This document shows, piece by piece, positions 1 through 7,699 of a stretch of DNA of 64,000 nucleotides. This stretch comes from Chryseobacterium oncorhynchi (GTDB lineage Bacteria > Bacteroidota > Bacteroidia > Flavobacteriales > Weeksellaceae), in NCBI RefSeq assembly GCF_002899895.1, contig NZ_PPEI02000005.1, positions 357,573-421,572 of the forward strand, in the 5' to 3' direction. The stretch's first letter is position 1. Each line of letters opens with the position of its first letter. The notes below the pieces were generated by a model. That model saw only the letters and a list, made by a program, of their open reading frames with translations. It made no database searches and had not been told where the DNA came from. The position numbers and the translations under genes were made by a program.

Positions 1-1
1 T

Positions 2-307
2 AAAATCCATACAATAAGAGAGGATAAAACAGATCGCTGGAAAGATGGAACCATGATTGATTTTTTTATTAATGCAAGACAAAAAAACATGTTTCGGTTT
101 GCCCCATCTTTTCCAGTTATTTCCACTCAATTTATTGGAATATATCCAAAAACGAAAGATGTTATTATAGACGGTAAACATTTGTTCCCTTCTGAAATAG
201 ATATTTTAGCAGTAAACGACGGTTTTTTTGATTATTATGATTTTTTTGAGTATTTCGATAAAGAGTTTCATGGTAAAATTATTCACTGGACGAACTTAAA
301 ATATTGA
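2..307 (+). CDS. Phage hypothetical protein, 5'-truncated by the window edge
   Basis: The reading frame is already open at base 2, so the gene probably begins to the left of the window; an internal ATG at 53 would give 84 residues. The visible start reads KIHTIREDKTDRWKDG, a pattern seen in small phage proteins related to ASCH-like folds (a Thr-Ile-Arg core followed by Trp-Lys and Gly). The C-terminal part is rich in Phe, Tyr and Asp. It sits 6 bp before the DnaA-like gene in the early region. Function is unknown and the ASCH link is only a resemblance. Confidence 0.5.
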   Translation, partial: KIHTIREDKTDRWKDGTMIDFFINARQKNMFRFAPSFPVISTQFIGIYPKTKDVIIDGKHLFPSEIDILAVNDGFFDYYDFFEYFDKEFHGKIIHWTNLKY

Positions 308-313
308 CAAAAC

Positions 314-622
314 ATGAAAAGTAAATGTAGAATCCCCAGAATTGTGGTAAAAATTTGTAATACTCTCGATGTTACCACAAAAGAAGTCCGGTCACAAAAC
401 AGAAGACAAGATTATTGCGATGCAAGAAAGATTATTAGTAATGTCTTGAAATCGGAAGGGTTGACATACGAGCATATCGGCCGAATTTTGAAAAGAAATC
501 ATAGTACTATAGTATATAACCTCAAGGAGTATGATTTTATGATAAATAGTAATAGGAATTTCCAATATAAAGTATCAGTAATAAAACAAGTCTTGAAAAA
601 TGAAAAAGCTGCTTACACTTGA
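314..622 (+). CDS. DnaA domain IV-like helix-turn-helix protein, phage-encoded
   Basis: This is a 102-residue protein whose second half resembles the DNA-binding domain IV of the replication initiator DnaA: an ARKII segment, then LTYEHIGRILKRNHSTIVYN, which matches the DnaA pattern of a helix, IG, and then R-[DN]-H-[ST]-T-[IV]. There is no AAA+ ATPase domain, so it can bind DNA but not act as a full initiator. Likely roles are recognition of DnaA boxes or a phage site, as a replication or transcription factor. It is in the early region and overlaps the next gene by 23 bp. DNA binding is well supported by the motif; the biological role is inference. Confidence 0.7.
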   Translation: MKSKCRIPRIVVKICNTLDVTTKEVRSQNRRQDYCDARKIISNVLKSEGLTYEHIGRILKRNHSTIVYNLKEYDFMINSNRNFQYKVSVIKQVLKNEKAAYT

Positions 623-929
623 CAACAGTAAATTATTGGTTTTAAACAACTGTATGCAGATTTTAGACACATTGGATCTACAAAGTCAAGCGAAAAACCT
701 TAGATCTATTGTTTCGATTTGCAAAGAACTTAGAACCGAGCTACTCAAGAAAGCAATTGAAAGGCGGGAAAAAAATAAAAGTTTTGCTTTGAAACTAACA
801 TATTATAAGGCTGAAGCTTTATTGGTTTTTCTCAGAGACTATGAAATTTACTTTCCCGATGAATTTGGATCCTACGAATCCAATGCAATATTACAAATGA
901 AAAACGAACTACATAAACAATTAATCTAA
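600..929 (+). CDS. Phage early-region hypothetical protein
   Basis: This is a 109-residue, mostly helical protein with many Lys, Glu and Leu residues and no membrane segment or signal peptide. The start ATG lies inside the end of the DnaA-like gene, and its stop TAA shares a base with the next ATG, so it belongs to a tightly packed early operon. I do not recognise the family. Its position suggests a DNA-metabolism or regulatory accessory protein, but nothing in the sequence proves that. Confidence 0.5.
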   Translation: MKKLLTLDNSKLLVLNNCMQILDTLDLQSQAKNLRSIVSICKELRTELLKKAIERREKNKSFALKLTYYKAEALLVFLRDYEIYFPDEFGSYESNAILQMKNELHKQLI

Positions 930-1240
930 TGGAAAAAGATCACTCAAAAAATATGATCACTCAAAATATTGAAGCCTTGGAAAATTCAGAGCATTTTAAT
1001 GAAGTTATAAAAAAGTTCGGAAATGTGGGAGTGACAGTTGAAGACCTGAAAGCTTTTGCTATTCGTATGAGTTTAGCTTTCCAAAATCATACAGATGAAC
1101 TCAAAAAAATATCATCATCTGCGGAAACAGCAACCCTTTTAGTAAAAAAAATAGGAATAGTGACTGAAAATAATTCTTTTCCTACAAATGGTGTTAATCC
1201 ATTTTATAGACAACATCAAAATAAAAGAAAATGGAAATAA
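929..1240 (+). CDS. Phage early-region hypothetical protein
   Basis: This is a 103-residue soluble protein that starts one base into the preceding stop codon and overlaps the next gene by 10 bp, showing translational coupling. The middle is predicted helical and the C-terminus is basic (HQNKRKWK). No recognisable motif was found. It is probably a minor early protein of the Mu-like prophage; function unknown. Confidence 0.5.
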   Translation: MEKDHSKNMITQNIEALENSEHFNEVIKKFGNVGVTVEDLKAFAIRMSLAFQNHTDELKKISSSAETATLLVKKIGIVTENNSFPTNGVNPFYRQHQNKRKWK

Positions 1241-1476
1241 ACGGATTTGAATACTCACAACAGGAGGTACTGGACGCGCTAAAGGCAAAAGGGTATTTAA
1301 TACTGAATTATGAAACCTATGAAGAAACCCCAATTCATGGAAGTTGTTTTGCCCGGACCAATATATCAACCAAATGTGCAGTTAAAGGAAACGAGCTGCC
1401 ATCTGATGATAATATATGGCATTTAGTCGCAAAACGAATTTTCTCAAAACCGGAAAGTAAACCATCTTTAATTTAA
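1231..1476 (+). CDS. Phage early-region hypothetical protein
   Basis: This is an 81-residue protein and the last gene of the packed early cluster, overlapping its upstream neighbour by 10 bp. It contains two Cys residues (CFARTN and KCAVKG) but not a spaced zinc-finger pattern. No family was recognised. The next gene has its own promoter, so this one probably ends a transcription unit, although no clear terminator is visible between them. Confidence 0.45.
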   Translation: MEINGFEYSQQEVLDALKAKGYLILNYETYEETPIHGSCFARTNISTKCAVKGNELPSDDNIWHLVAKRIFSKPESKPSLI

Positions 1477-1517
1477 AAAAAAACGGATATCCGTAATGTA
1501 AAAAAAAATCTTCAATA

Positions 1518-1525
1518 TAAATTTG
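1518..1525 (+). promoter_or_regulatory. Bacteroidota -7 promoter element
   Basis: TAAATTTG matches the TAnnTTTG consensus perfectly and lies 17 bp before the ATG at 1543. No clear -33 TTG is visible, so promoter strength is uncertain. Confidence 0.5.
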
Positions 1526-1542
1526 TAAAACAAATAAAGCTT

Positions 1543-1752
1543 ATGAAATCACTAACAATTACAGGAGCAAAGGGGGCGTTTAAAAATGCTCTAAAAGAGT
1601 TTTCAACAAACGATGTCAAAGAAAGAGTTAAATATAAATTGGTTGTTTCAGAGCCTAATCTTGAAACAACAATCACATTTTTTTCTGTTAAAAAGAATGG
1701 CGTTTTATCATCTGTGGATGTTTTAAGAATTAATAGTATCATGTCTTCTTAA
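1543..1752 (+). CDS. Small phage hypothetical protein
   Basis: This is a 69-residue protein with its own -7 element just upstream and a strong terminator 18 bp after the stop, so it forms a single-gene unit. It is rich in beta-prone residues (YKLVVSE, TTITFFSV) with a basic, Ala/Lys N-terminal helix. No family was recognised. Separate transcription suggests a regulator or a gene expressed in the lysogen, but this is inference. Confidence 0.5.
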   Translation: MKSLTITGAKGAFKNALKEFSTNDVKERVKYKLVVSEPNLETTITFFSVKKNGVLSSVDVLRINSIMSS

Positions 1753-1769
1753 AATGAGTGTTTGGTGAG

Positions 1770-1804
1770 AGGTGTGGACCTAAGGGTTCGCACCTTTTTT
1801 TTTG
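1770..1804 (+). terminator. Strong intrinsic terminator
   Basis: An 11-bp stem (AGGTGTGGACC with GGTTCGCACCT, some G-U pairs) and a short loop are followed by a run of ten T from 1795. It isolates the 1543 gene from the cargo gene at 1829. Confidence 0.85.
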
Positions 1805-1812
1805 TAACTTTG
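1805..1812 (+). promoter_or_regulatory. Bacteroidota -7 promoter element for the cargo gene
   Basis: TAACTTTG is a perfect TAnnTTTG match directly after the terminator T-run and 16 bp before the ATG at 1829. It gives the secreted-protein gene a promoter independent of the phage operons. Confidence 0.65.
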
Positions 1813-1828
1813 TGTAAACAATATTAGT

Positions 1829-2257
1829 ATGAAAAAGCTTTTTTTATTTTTTATTCTCCTTTCTGGTTTGGTTTTTGGTCAGAAACAGTTATACAAAACT
1901 TTAACATATAATGATTTAATTACTTTCTATAATGGAAAATTAAATGTTAAGAGTGAAAGTTTAACTGAAAATATTGAACGCTGTAAGTATATTATAAGCA
2001 CTGCAAAAAAGGAAAACGATGAAACAACCTTATCAGTGTTTTCAATGCTCTTAAAAGGGCTGATTAATGCGAATCAAAGTGATAAAGACAATCCATACGT
2101 ATCAATTTACACAGATGCTTCTTCTTATAATTTCTATGATGATAAAAATCAATTTGTAGGTAGGATATATAAAGAGAAGTTTGAAGAAAATTTGGAAATA
2201 AAAGGGAATAGTGCAGAAACACTTTTAGAGTCCTATTACTATTTATTACAAGATTAA
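1829..2257 (+). CDS. Secreted protein, probable prophage cargo (moron) gene
   Basis: This is a 142-residue protein with a clear N-terminal signal peptide (KKLFLFFILLSGLVFGQ, signal peptidase I type, cut near residue 17). The mature part is about 125 residues, rich in Tyr, Asn and Lys, without a known motif. The gene lies between two intrinsic terminators (1770-1804 and 2256-2284) and has its own -7 element, which is the layout of a moron: extra cargo expressed from the lysogen. The product is likely periplasmic or surface-exposed and could affect host fitness or superinfection. Export is well supported; function is unknown. Confidence 0.65.
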   Translation: MKKLFLFFILLSGLVFGQKQLYKTLTYNDLITFYNGKLNVKSESLTENIERCKYIISTAKKENDETTLSVFSMLLKGLINANQSDKDNPYVSIYTDASSYNFYDDKNQFVGRIYKEKFEENLEIKGNSAETLLESYYYLLQD

Positions 2258-2284
2258 AAGCAGTGTTTTCACTGCTTTTTTTAT
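2256..2284 (+). terminator. Intrinsic terminator after the cargo gene
   Basis: The stem AAAGCAGTG / CACTGCTTT with a TTTT loop and a following T-run overlaps the stop codon of the secreted-protein gene. Confidence 0.8.
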
Positions 2285-2288
2285 TATA

Positions 2289-2319
2289 TTGCATAATGGA
2301 AATTACTTCCATATATTTG
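2289..2319 (+). promoter_or_regulatory. Complete Bacteroidota promoter (-33 TTG, -7 TATATTTG)
   Basis: TTG at 2289-2291 is followed after 20 bp by TATATTTG at 2312-2319, close to the ideal spacing. It drives the small gene at 2328, with a predicted leader of only a few bases. Confidence 0.65.
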
Positions 2320-2327
2320 CATAAAGT

Positions 2328-2531
2328 ATGAGTAAACCATTACATAGAAACACTTTACTGAGATATCAGAAAATTAGGGATCTATATATAAAACACAAAA
2401 CAGAAGACATTCCTGATACCGTTGTTTTGCGTAAGTATATTTATCCTTTTTACCCTATTTCCCGAACTACATTAAATACAATTCTAAATTGTCCTATAGA
2501 AAGGCAATTGAATGAATTAACAACCATGTAA
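2328..2531 (+). CDS. Small basic protein, possible DNA-binding regulator
   Basis: This is a 67-residue basic protein with its own consensus promoter. The segment FYPISRTTLNTIL looks like a recognition helix of a helix-turn-helix, but the fold is too short to assign. Its 3' end overlaps the 3' end of the convergent late gene at 2517 by 15 bp, so it marks the boundary between early and late regions. A small independently transcribed protein here is a reasonable candidate for a late-gene activator or repressor; this is inference. Confidence 0.5.
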   Translation: MSKPLHRNTLLRYQKIRDLYIKHKTEDIPDTVVLRKYIYPFYPISRTTLNTILNCPIERQLNELTTM

Positions 2532-2972
2532 CCCTATTGAATAGGTTACAATAATTTCTTTTATTCCATCATCCCTTTTTATCTGTTGAATTGATACCCT
2601 TGACAATTCGCCTGACTCTGGAAGAGGCTTCCATCCGTGAAGAATTTTATGGACTCTGTTTACAGTTTCCCATATCTCATATCCCTTTGTTTTTTGGCTT
2701 AGTTTTGCTGCGGTGTTGGTAGGGCTTAACTTTAGTTTTGCAATCGTTATTTCAATGGATATCACCCCCTGCTGTTCGGTTCCTGTATCATTTGAATAGC
2801 TGTAGGAATTATTTGAAAACTGACCAGATGCAAAATCCACGAGGGCGCAAGGCCATTTTACAGGACAATCGGAACCATAATACTGCAACTGTCCCCAATT
2901 CTCATCAATATATTTTAGGTCTGTAACTTCCTGTTCTAATTTTTCATTGATATTTAAAAGTAATTTTTCCAT
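2517..2972 (-). CDS. Probable phage tail terminator / neck protein (Mu gp37 position)
   Basis: This is a 151-residue soluble protein at the distal end of the leftward late operon, 2 bp after the gpG-like gene. Its layout (helical N-terminus, then beta segments ending in IIVTYSIGLHGC) fits the small tail-terminator or head-tail completion proteins found in this position in Mu-like phages. I do not see a decisive motif, so the assignment rests mainly on synteny. It would cap the tail tube and connect it to the head. Confidence 0.45.
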   Translation of the reverse strand: MEKLLLNINEKLEQEVTDLKYIDENWGQLQYYGSDCPVKWPCALVDFASGQFSNNSYSYSNDTGTEQQGVISIEITIAKLKLSPTNTAAKLSQKTKGYEIWETVNRVHKILHGWKPLPESGELSRVSIQQIKRDDGIKEIIVTYSIGLHGC

Positions 2973-2974
2973 AA

Positions 2975-3523
2975 TTATTGTTTTAGGTTGTTTTTTAGGT
3001 AATTATTTAAGTCATTAATATTCTTATCTACAATCTTCTCAATAACGACTTTTATTTTTGGATGCGGTCCAATTACGCGTCGGCTTGGAATTTTTATTTT
3101 TTTACCGATCGGCATTAGAGCCAGAGCTTTCCATTGCTGAGCTTCTATACTTACCTGTTTATTGTTCCTACTTTGGCTTATTGCTCCGGTTTTCTTACGT
3201 TTTATTTGCCCCGTTGAACGGTAGAACATGGCCCAGAAGTATTTTTTCATTTGCGCAGTTACTTTAATTTGTCCACCCTCATTTTGAATAGATGCATATG
3301 GCAGGGAGTTTGAGAACGCAATTTTTTCACCCTCTATTTTTGCCCGATATCCTCTTCTTAAATTGTTGGATCTGGCCATCATTGATCCTTTACGATTTAT
3401 CAGCTTAGTACTTGGCCATTTTTTATCAAAGAAAGCCTTTCGTTGAAAGTTCCTGTCAAACTCATCCATCAACTCAATTCTGACATCATTAAGAATGTTT
3501 TTATGAAACTGATTGAAATCCAT
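2975..3523 (-). CDS. Phage virion morphogenesis protein, Mu gpG-like
   Basis: This is a 182-residue basic protein. The central segment LPYASIQNEGGQIKVTAQM is typical of the virion-morphogenesis family (Mu gpG, P2 gpS type), where YA-x-I-x-N-E-GG is conserved. Members act in head completion or tail assembly. It lies between the gpF-like gene and the likely tail terminator in the leftward operon, the expected order for this family. Length is normal and there is no signal peptide. Confidence 0.75.
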   Translation of the reverse strand: MDFNQFHKNILNDVRIELMDEFDRNFQRKAFFDKKWPSTKLINRKGSMMARSNNLRRGYRAKIEGEKIAFSNSLPYASIQNEGGQIKVTAQMKKYFWAMFYRSTGQIKRKKTGAISQSRNNKQVSIEAQQWKALALMPIGKKIKIPSRRVIGPHPKIKVVIEKIVDKNINDLNNYLKNNLKQ

Positions 3524-3545
3524 ATTTTAAAATTAATTATATTTT

Positions 3546-4391
3546 TTATTCCGGTAAAAGTTGATTTTTCACAACTTCAGCATCTTTCACTTTATTGTAC
3601 GGATGCTTTGGTGGAAATACTTTTTGTTCTGCTCCGGGATTAAACCTGAACATTTCTAACCTGTTCTTTCCATCCTTACCAATTTGGGTTGTAGCCTTTT
3701 CCCCCCGTTCCAATGATTTTTTACTGTCAGATAATTCGTATTTATCTTTCAGTACTTCAACGGCTGTACATCTACATCGCCAGCCATTAGGCGGATAATA
3801 GGACAGCCAGAAAGGATCATCCTTTGGAAGCGTGGTATCTTGTAGAACCCTGTGGTTTTCACGTACCCTGTCATCGTTTGCGGTTCTGTATTGGAGATAA
3901 TAACGACCATCAGGATCAGTTGCAGCCCAATTGGATGCCATTTGTGAACTGCTAATCGCAAACTGATATTCTGACTCTAAATAGTTTTGATTGTAGTTCT
4001 GATTGATCTTGTTGAATTCATAGGCAAACTTATCATAACTTTTAATTTGTCCCTTATCATCCATCAGTATTGATGAGGCCTCCAATAATTGAGCGTGGGT
4101 TTTTAGGCCTGCAAATACAAAGGCATCGTTCTGAAGCTTGGCCAGCATTTCGGACGGGATATCATTGTCCTGAATAACCGGATCAAAAACTTTGTAGGTC
4201 TGATCTATCAGGTCACGATATGGTTTTTCGTTAATATCTTCAGGTTTATATCCTCCTTTTTTATGTAGGTGTTTAAACGCCTTTTCAGCCGCCTTTAAAA
4301 CGGGTTTAAATTTGTCATCATCACTTTTCGCGGCAAGGGTTATTCTTTCGGCCTTACAATTATCACAGCCACATTCATAGAGCGATGACAA
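3546..4391 (-). CDS. Phage head morphogenesis protein, Mu gpF / SPP1 gp7-like
   Basis: This is a 281-residue minor head protein. Residues about 165-215 carry the diagnostic gpF block: YRTANDDRVRENHRVLQ, then DDPFW, then PPNGWRCRC. The Cys-x-Cys end of this block is conserved in the family. The N-terminus has a Cys-rich patch (CGCDNC) that could bind metal. The protein sits at or near the portal vertex during head assembly. It follows the portal gene by 61 bp in the same operon. Confidence 0.85.
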   Translation of the reverse strand: MSSLYECGCDNCKAERITLAAKSDDDKFKPVLKAAEKAFKHLHKKGGYKPEDINEKPYRDLIDQTYKVFDPVIQDNDIPSEMLAKLQNDAFVFAGLKTHAQLLEASSILMDDKGQIKSYDKFAYEFNKINQNYNQNYLESEYQFAISSSQMASNWAATDPDGRYYLQYRTANDDRVRENHRVLQDTTLPKDDPFWLSYYPPNGWRCRCTAVEVLKDKYELSDSKKSLERGEKATTQIGKDGKNRLEMFRFNPGAEQKVFPPKHPYNKVKDAEVVKNQLLPE

Positions 4392-4450
4392 TCGTAGATG
4401 TAATCCACTAAAGTATATTGCAGGGCTGACAGGCCGATGACCATCAGCCC

Positions 4451-5689
4451 TTACACGAAAAAACTTTCAGCAGCATTGAGGTTACTGCCTTGAATTGCTG
4501 AAATCGCTGTTTCTTTTTTACCCATGATGGCAATACCGAACTTTTCCTTCATCCATTCCGGATCAACATCGAAATATTCCAACGCCTGAAGGGTTCTTTG
4601 CCAAAGTGTCTGAAGATCCTCTGAAATTTCCCATCCAAAAACGTAATCAGCAGGAACAATCCCGATTCGTGCCAGTGCCGGCATGACCTTGGTGTTCATG
4701 TACATTTCTACAATCGCCATATCAGCCAAAACCAATTTTGACAACATCTTTTGTCCGGATTCGTCCTTGGACCTTGATCCATGTTCTGTATCCTGTCCGA
4801 TGATGGCACCGGAAATTAACAGCGAATTCTGTTGGTCACAATACTTTAATAGATTTCCATAAACATCGCCACTTGTTTGCACTCCGTTGGCAAATGAAAA
4901 TTCCTCCGTAGAATCAATAATGAACCACGCAGCGGCCCCCATGTCCTGCATCATCTTTTTCCCCCTTGTCATTGAAGCCGGATCCTGAGTGTCTGTTTTC
5001 ATTACCCTTGGTGGAATCCCGTGGATCTCACACAATTCGGACCAACAGCTTTGCGCGAATCTTTTGAATAGTGCATGTGGAATAGCCTTATTTAACAGCC
5101 CAATTTCACCCGGCTTTCCAAACTCCAACAGCCATGTTCCAAATTCCGGTAGTTCACGGTACAGCACGCCCTTTTCTTCATTATAGTCAGGTAAGAACGT
5201 TCCCTTTTTAGCCAATACATTGGTTCGGGGAATCAGTTCAGCTATTAATTGAGGTTCATTTAACCCCTCCTGTTTCCAATCAAGCTCTACCAATGAGTGA
5301 CCATAAAAACGAGTGTTAATGATCTGCTTAATCAATTCATTGAAAAGCTCTGAATTTTGCAGGCTGTCAGTTAGTTCCTGATCTATATCACCGCCTTTCT
5401 TTTTAAGATTAAATGTAGAGCCAAGAGAATCCTGTATTCTGTTTTCTATCTGTGAGGTTAGTTGTGTATCATCAAGAATATATTCATACAGCTGATAAAG
5501 CATGTAAACAGCAGGATTGTCGGTGTTCCTTGCTCCATTGAGGGCTGTTCGCCATTTGGCAATGTCCTGCCTTGTTTGGCTGACTGATTTTTCAATGATC
5601 TGCGGAAGCAATTTGTTTCCGGTTGATTTTCCTGCTGTTTTGGCTGCCAGATTGTGCTGACCTCCTTTATTTCGGTTTCTTCGAGACAT
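4451..5689 (-). CDS. Phage portal protein, DUF935 / Mu gp29-like
   Basis: This 412-residue protein forms the dodecameric channel through which DNA enters and leaves the head. The pattern matches the DUF935 family, including PRTNVLAKKG, HALFKRFAQSCWSELCEIHGIPPRVMK and a C-terminal GIAIMGKKE region. I chose the start MSRRNRNKGG at 5689 because it follows the gp36-like stop by 10 bp; a longer frame up to 5782 would overlap that gene. Head module, between the gp36-like and gpF-like genes. Confidence 0.85.
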   Translation of the reverse strand: MSRRNRNKGGQHNLAAKTAGKSTGNKLLPQIIEKSVSQTRQDIAKWRTALNGARNTDNPAVYMLYQLYEYILDDTQLTSQIENRIQDSLGSTFNLKKKGGDIDQELTDSLQNSELFNELIKQIINTRFYGHSLVELDWKQEGLNEPQLIAELIPRTNVLAKKGTFLPDYNEEKGVLYRELPEFGTWLLEFGKPGEIGLLNKAIPHALFKRFAQSCWSELCEIHGIPPRVMKTDTQDPASMTRGKKMMQDMGAAAWFIIDSTEEFSFANGVQTSGDVYGNLLKYCDQQNSLLISGAIIGQDTEHGSRSKDESGQKMLSKLVLADMAIVEMYMNTKVMPALARIGIVPADYVFGWEISEDLQTLWQRTLQALEYFDVDPEWMKEKFGIAIMGKKETAISAIQGSNLNAAESFFV

Positions 5690-5699
5690 AAGTAGTGTT

Positions 5700-6161
5700 T
5701 TATTCGTGTGTGAATTTTGTTCTGGAACCATAAAGGAACGGTCCTGTATCATCACTGGAACCATCATCCGGATCCGGTTCAATTGTAGGGAGTGTACTTA
5801 AATTAAGTTCACCATTTCCCAATTTTTTAAGCCATGCTATTGCACGGTCATACCGTTCTTTTGCCTGTTCCATGATGATATCAACATTGCTCAGATCCAT
5901 AATGTAGAATTTTGCAATCGTGATTCCATGGCGAACAATAAGCGCATTTCTGGCGGATCCTGTCTGGCTTAATATTTTATCAACATCATAGAGTAAACGA
6001 CCATCTTTCCACTCCCTTTTATGGTTGCCGGATAGATAGCTCCGTATTTCCTCTTCAGCAGCCTGTAGGCCCTGATAAACAATGTCATCGTTGCCCTCTG
6101 TGATCTCTTCGATCTGGTATTCATAAATGTTTGCTCCCAGATCTGTAATATTTAAAAACAT
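5700..6161 (-). CDS. DUF1320 head-tail connector, Mu gp36-like
   Basis: This 153-residue protein has the DUF1320 pattern: an N-terminal helix pair with IVYQGLQAAEEEIRSYLSG, a basic stretch, and a long helical C-terminal half (ALIVRHGITIAKFYI, RYDRAIAWLKKLGNGEL). In Mu this family is part of the head-tail joining region. It lies between the large terminase (5 bp upstream) and the portal gene, an earlier position than in Mu itself. Confidence 0.75.
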   Translation of the reverse strand: MFLNITDLGANIYEYQIEEITEGNDDIVYQGLQAAEEEIRSYLSGNHKREWKDGRLLYDVDKILSQTGSARNALIVRHGITIAKFYIMDLSNVDIIMEQAKERYDRAIAWLKKLGNGELNLSTLPTIEPDPDDGSSDDTGPFLYGSRTKFTHE

Positions 6162-6166
6162 AATTA

Positions 6167-7699
6167 TTAGTATTTTCGGTCTTCAACTTGTTGAACTGCA
6201 TAATCCAGCCCCTCTTTTTGTACCCTGGTATCAATCATTGTTTTGGCTCCCTCCACAGCATCCGGACCGTCCATTTCCCTTGATTCCGGAGAAACTCCCA
6301 GCCATTCATCCTCCAGTAATATCATCATTGGATTGTCCTTTTCCTCTTCATTGAAAATGATGTTTCCATCATTATTGTCATCCTTCATGTTTTCAATCCT
6401 TTCAAACTTATCGGCCTTTTTTCGCTTGTCTTCTCGCAGTGGTAGCTTAACACCCTTATTCTTTCTGTATTTTTCAAGCAACGGCTTTATGACCTGCTGA
6501 TAGTGGGGATCCTGTAGGGTATTGTTTTCGATAAACATTTTCTTGGTGTCAATTCCATGTCTATCGAGATAGTTATAGGCTTGGCCAATCCATCCAACGA
6601 AATCCGAATTGGTAGCCTTGCCAAGCCATGCCTTATAGATGTAGTATTTTCCATCATATAAGCCAACAATAACAACAGCCTTTGAGCTGTTCTTTTTCTC
6701 GGTTTTATTTGATGGTGATGGATCGGCATAGGTAACAACCTTTTCACAGCTCTTTAATGGTGGACATTTCCCCCATACAAATTGCTTCAGCGTGTCACCC
6801 TCTGCATTGGGATTGTTGTAATACTCCTTTTGTTTTGCCCTTTCGGTCATTTTCCGTTTTCCCAAAGTATTGTAAAACATCCGGTGTATGGCCTCCTTGG
6901 TATTTTTTGCCCAATTGGAATTTCCTTTTTCATCAGTAAGGCTTATTTTTTCCCAACAATCCGCCATTTCACCCAGAATGGTGATCGTACAATATTTATG
7001 GATTACGTTACCATTAACAATGATTAAGAGATCTACAGAAACCGACCTTGTAGGAAACACCGCCTCCATAAGCCAGTCTGTTGCATTCTTAACCCTGTCC
7101 TTATTTCTACATTTTTCATCTGTATCAAAGTCATCGACCAAGATACCGTCCGGACGGGCTGCATCGTTACGGGTACCCCTTGGAGACATCCCTTCACCCA
7201 ATGCACGAAAAGAAAAACCAAACTTGGAAGTAAATTCGTTATCACTCCATTTACCGACAACCTTTTGAACCCCGTAATCACTTATAATCCTATTATTGGA
7301 TTCAAGAATATTTTTATACGGTGCAAGTAAACGGATGGCATTGTCTTCTGTATTGGAGACCATTAACCAGGTCTTTTTCTTTTTTGTAAAGCATAGGTAA
7401 AGAACCTCCATCATGGTACGGGCTGACTTGGCCATCTCTCGTGACCATGACCGGACTTCAAACCATTCACTATTTTGTGTAACCCTTTTCGTTGCCTCAA
7501 TATGAAAGGGGGCTGGTTTATGAGTATAGAAGTTTGGAAAGTAGTAAGCAAACCATTTTTCAGGATCAGCTTCTAAATTAGCGATCCTTTTTTGCTTCGC
7601 TTGTTGTGTTTCCTTGAGATCAACAGGAGTAGCTTTCGACATATTTTCTCGAAATAGATCCCAGTTATCAAGGTGCTTTTTGTCTGATAACTTAGCCAT
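6167..7699 (-). CDS. Terminase large subunit, Mu gp28-like
   Basis: This 510-residue motor packages DNA using an N-terminal ATPase and cuts it with a C-terminal RNase H-like nuclease. The Walker A-like region is SWSREMAKSART (about residue 84), Walker B is DGILVDDFD (about 187), and the nuclease begins with YADPSPSNKT (about 320) followed by VVIVGLYDGKYYIYKAW. Length is normal. It overlaps the small terminase gene by 8 bp, so the two are translated together. In Mu-like phages packaging is headful and starts near the left end of the inserted genome. Confidence 0.88.
   Translation of the reverse strand: MAKLSDKKHLDNWDLFRENMSKATPVDLKETQQAKQKRIANLEADPEKWFAYYFPNFYTHKPAPFHIEATKRVTQNSEWFEVRSWSREMAKSARTMMEVLYLCFTKKKKTWLMVSNTEDNAIRLLAPYKNILESNNRIISDYGVQKVVGKWSDNEFTSKFGFSFRALGEGMSPRGTRNDAARPDGILVDDFDTDEKCRNKDRVKNATDWLMEAVFPTRSVSVDLLIIVNGNVIHKYCTITILGEMADCWEKISLTDEKGNSNWAKNTKEAIHRMFYNTLGKRKMTERAKQKEYYNNPNAEGDTLKQFVWGKCPPLKSCEKVVTYADPSPSNKTEKKNSSKAVVIVGLYDGKYYIYKAWLGKATNSDFVGWIGQAYNYLDRHGIDTKKMFIENNTLQDPHYQQVIKPLLEKYRKNKGVKLPLREDKRKKADKFERIENMKDDNNDGNIIFNEEEKDNPMMILLEDEWLGVSPESREMDGPDAVEGAKTMIDTRVQKEGLDYAVQQVEDRKY

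Noticed and set aside
6757-7268. Plus-strand frames opposite the large terminase gene
   Set aside because: They are shadows of the terminase reading frame, which has clear ATPase and nuclease motifs.
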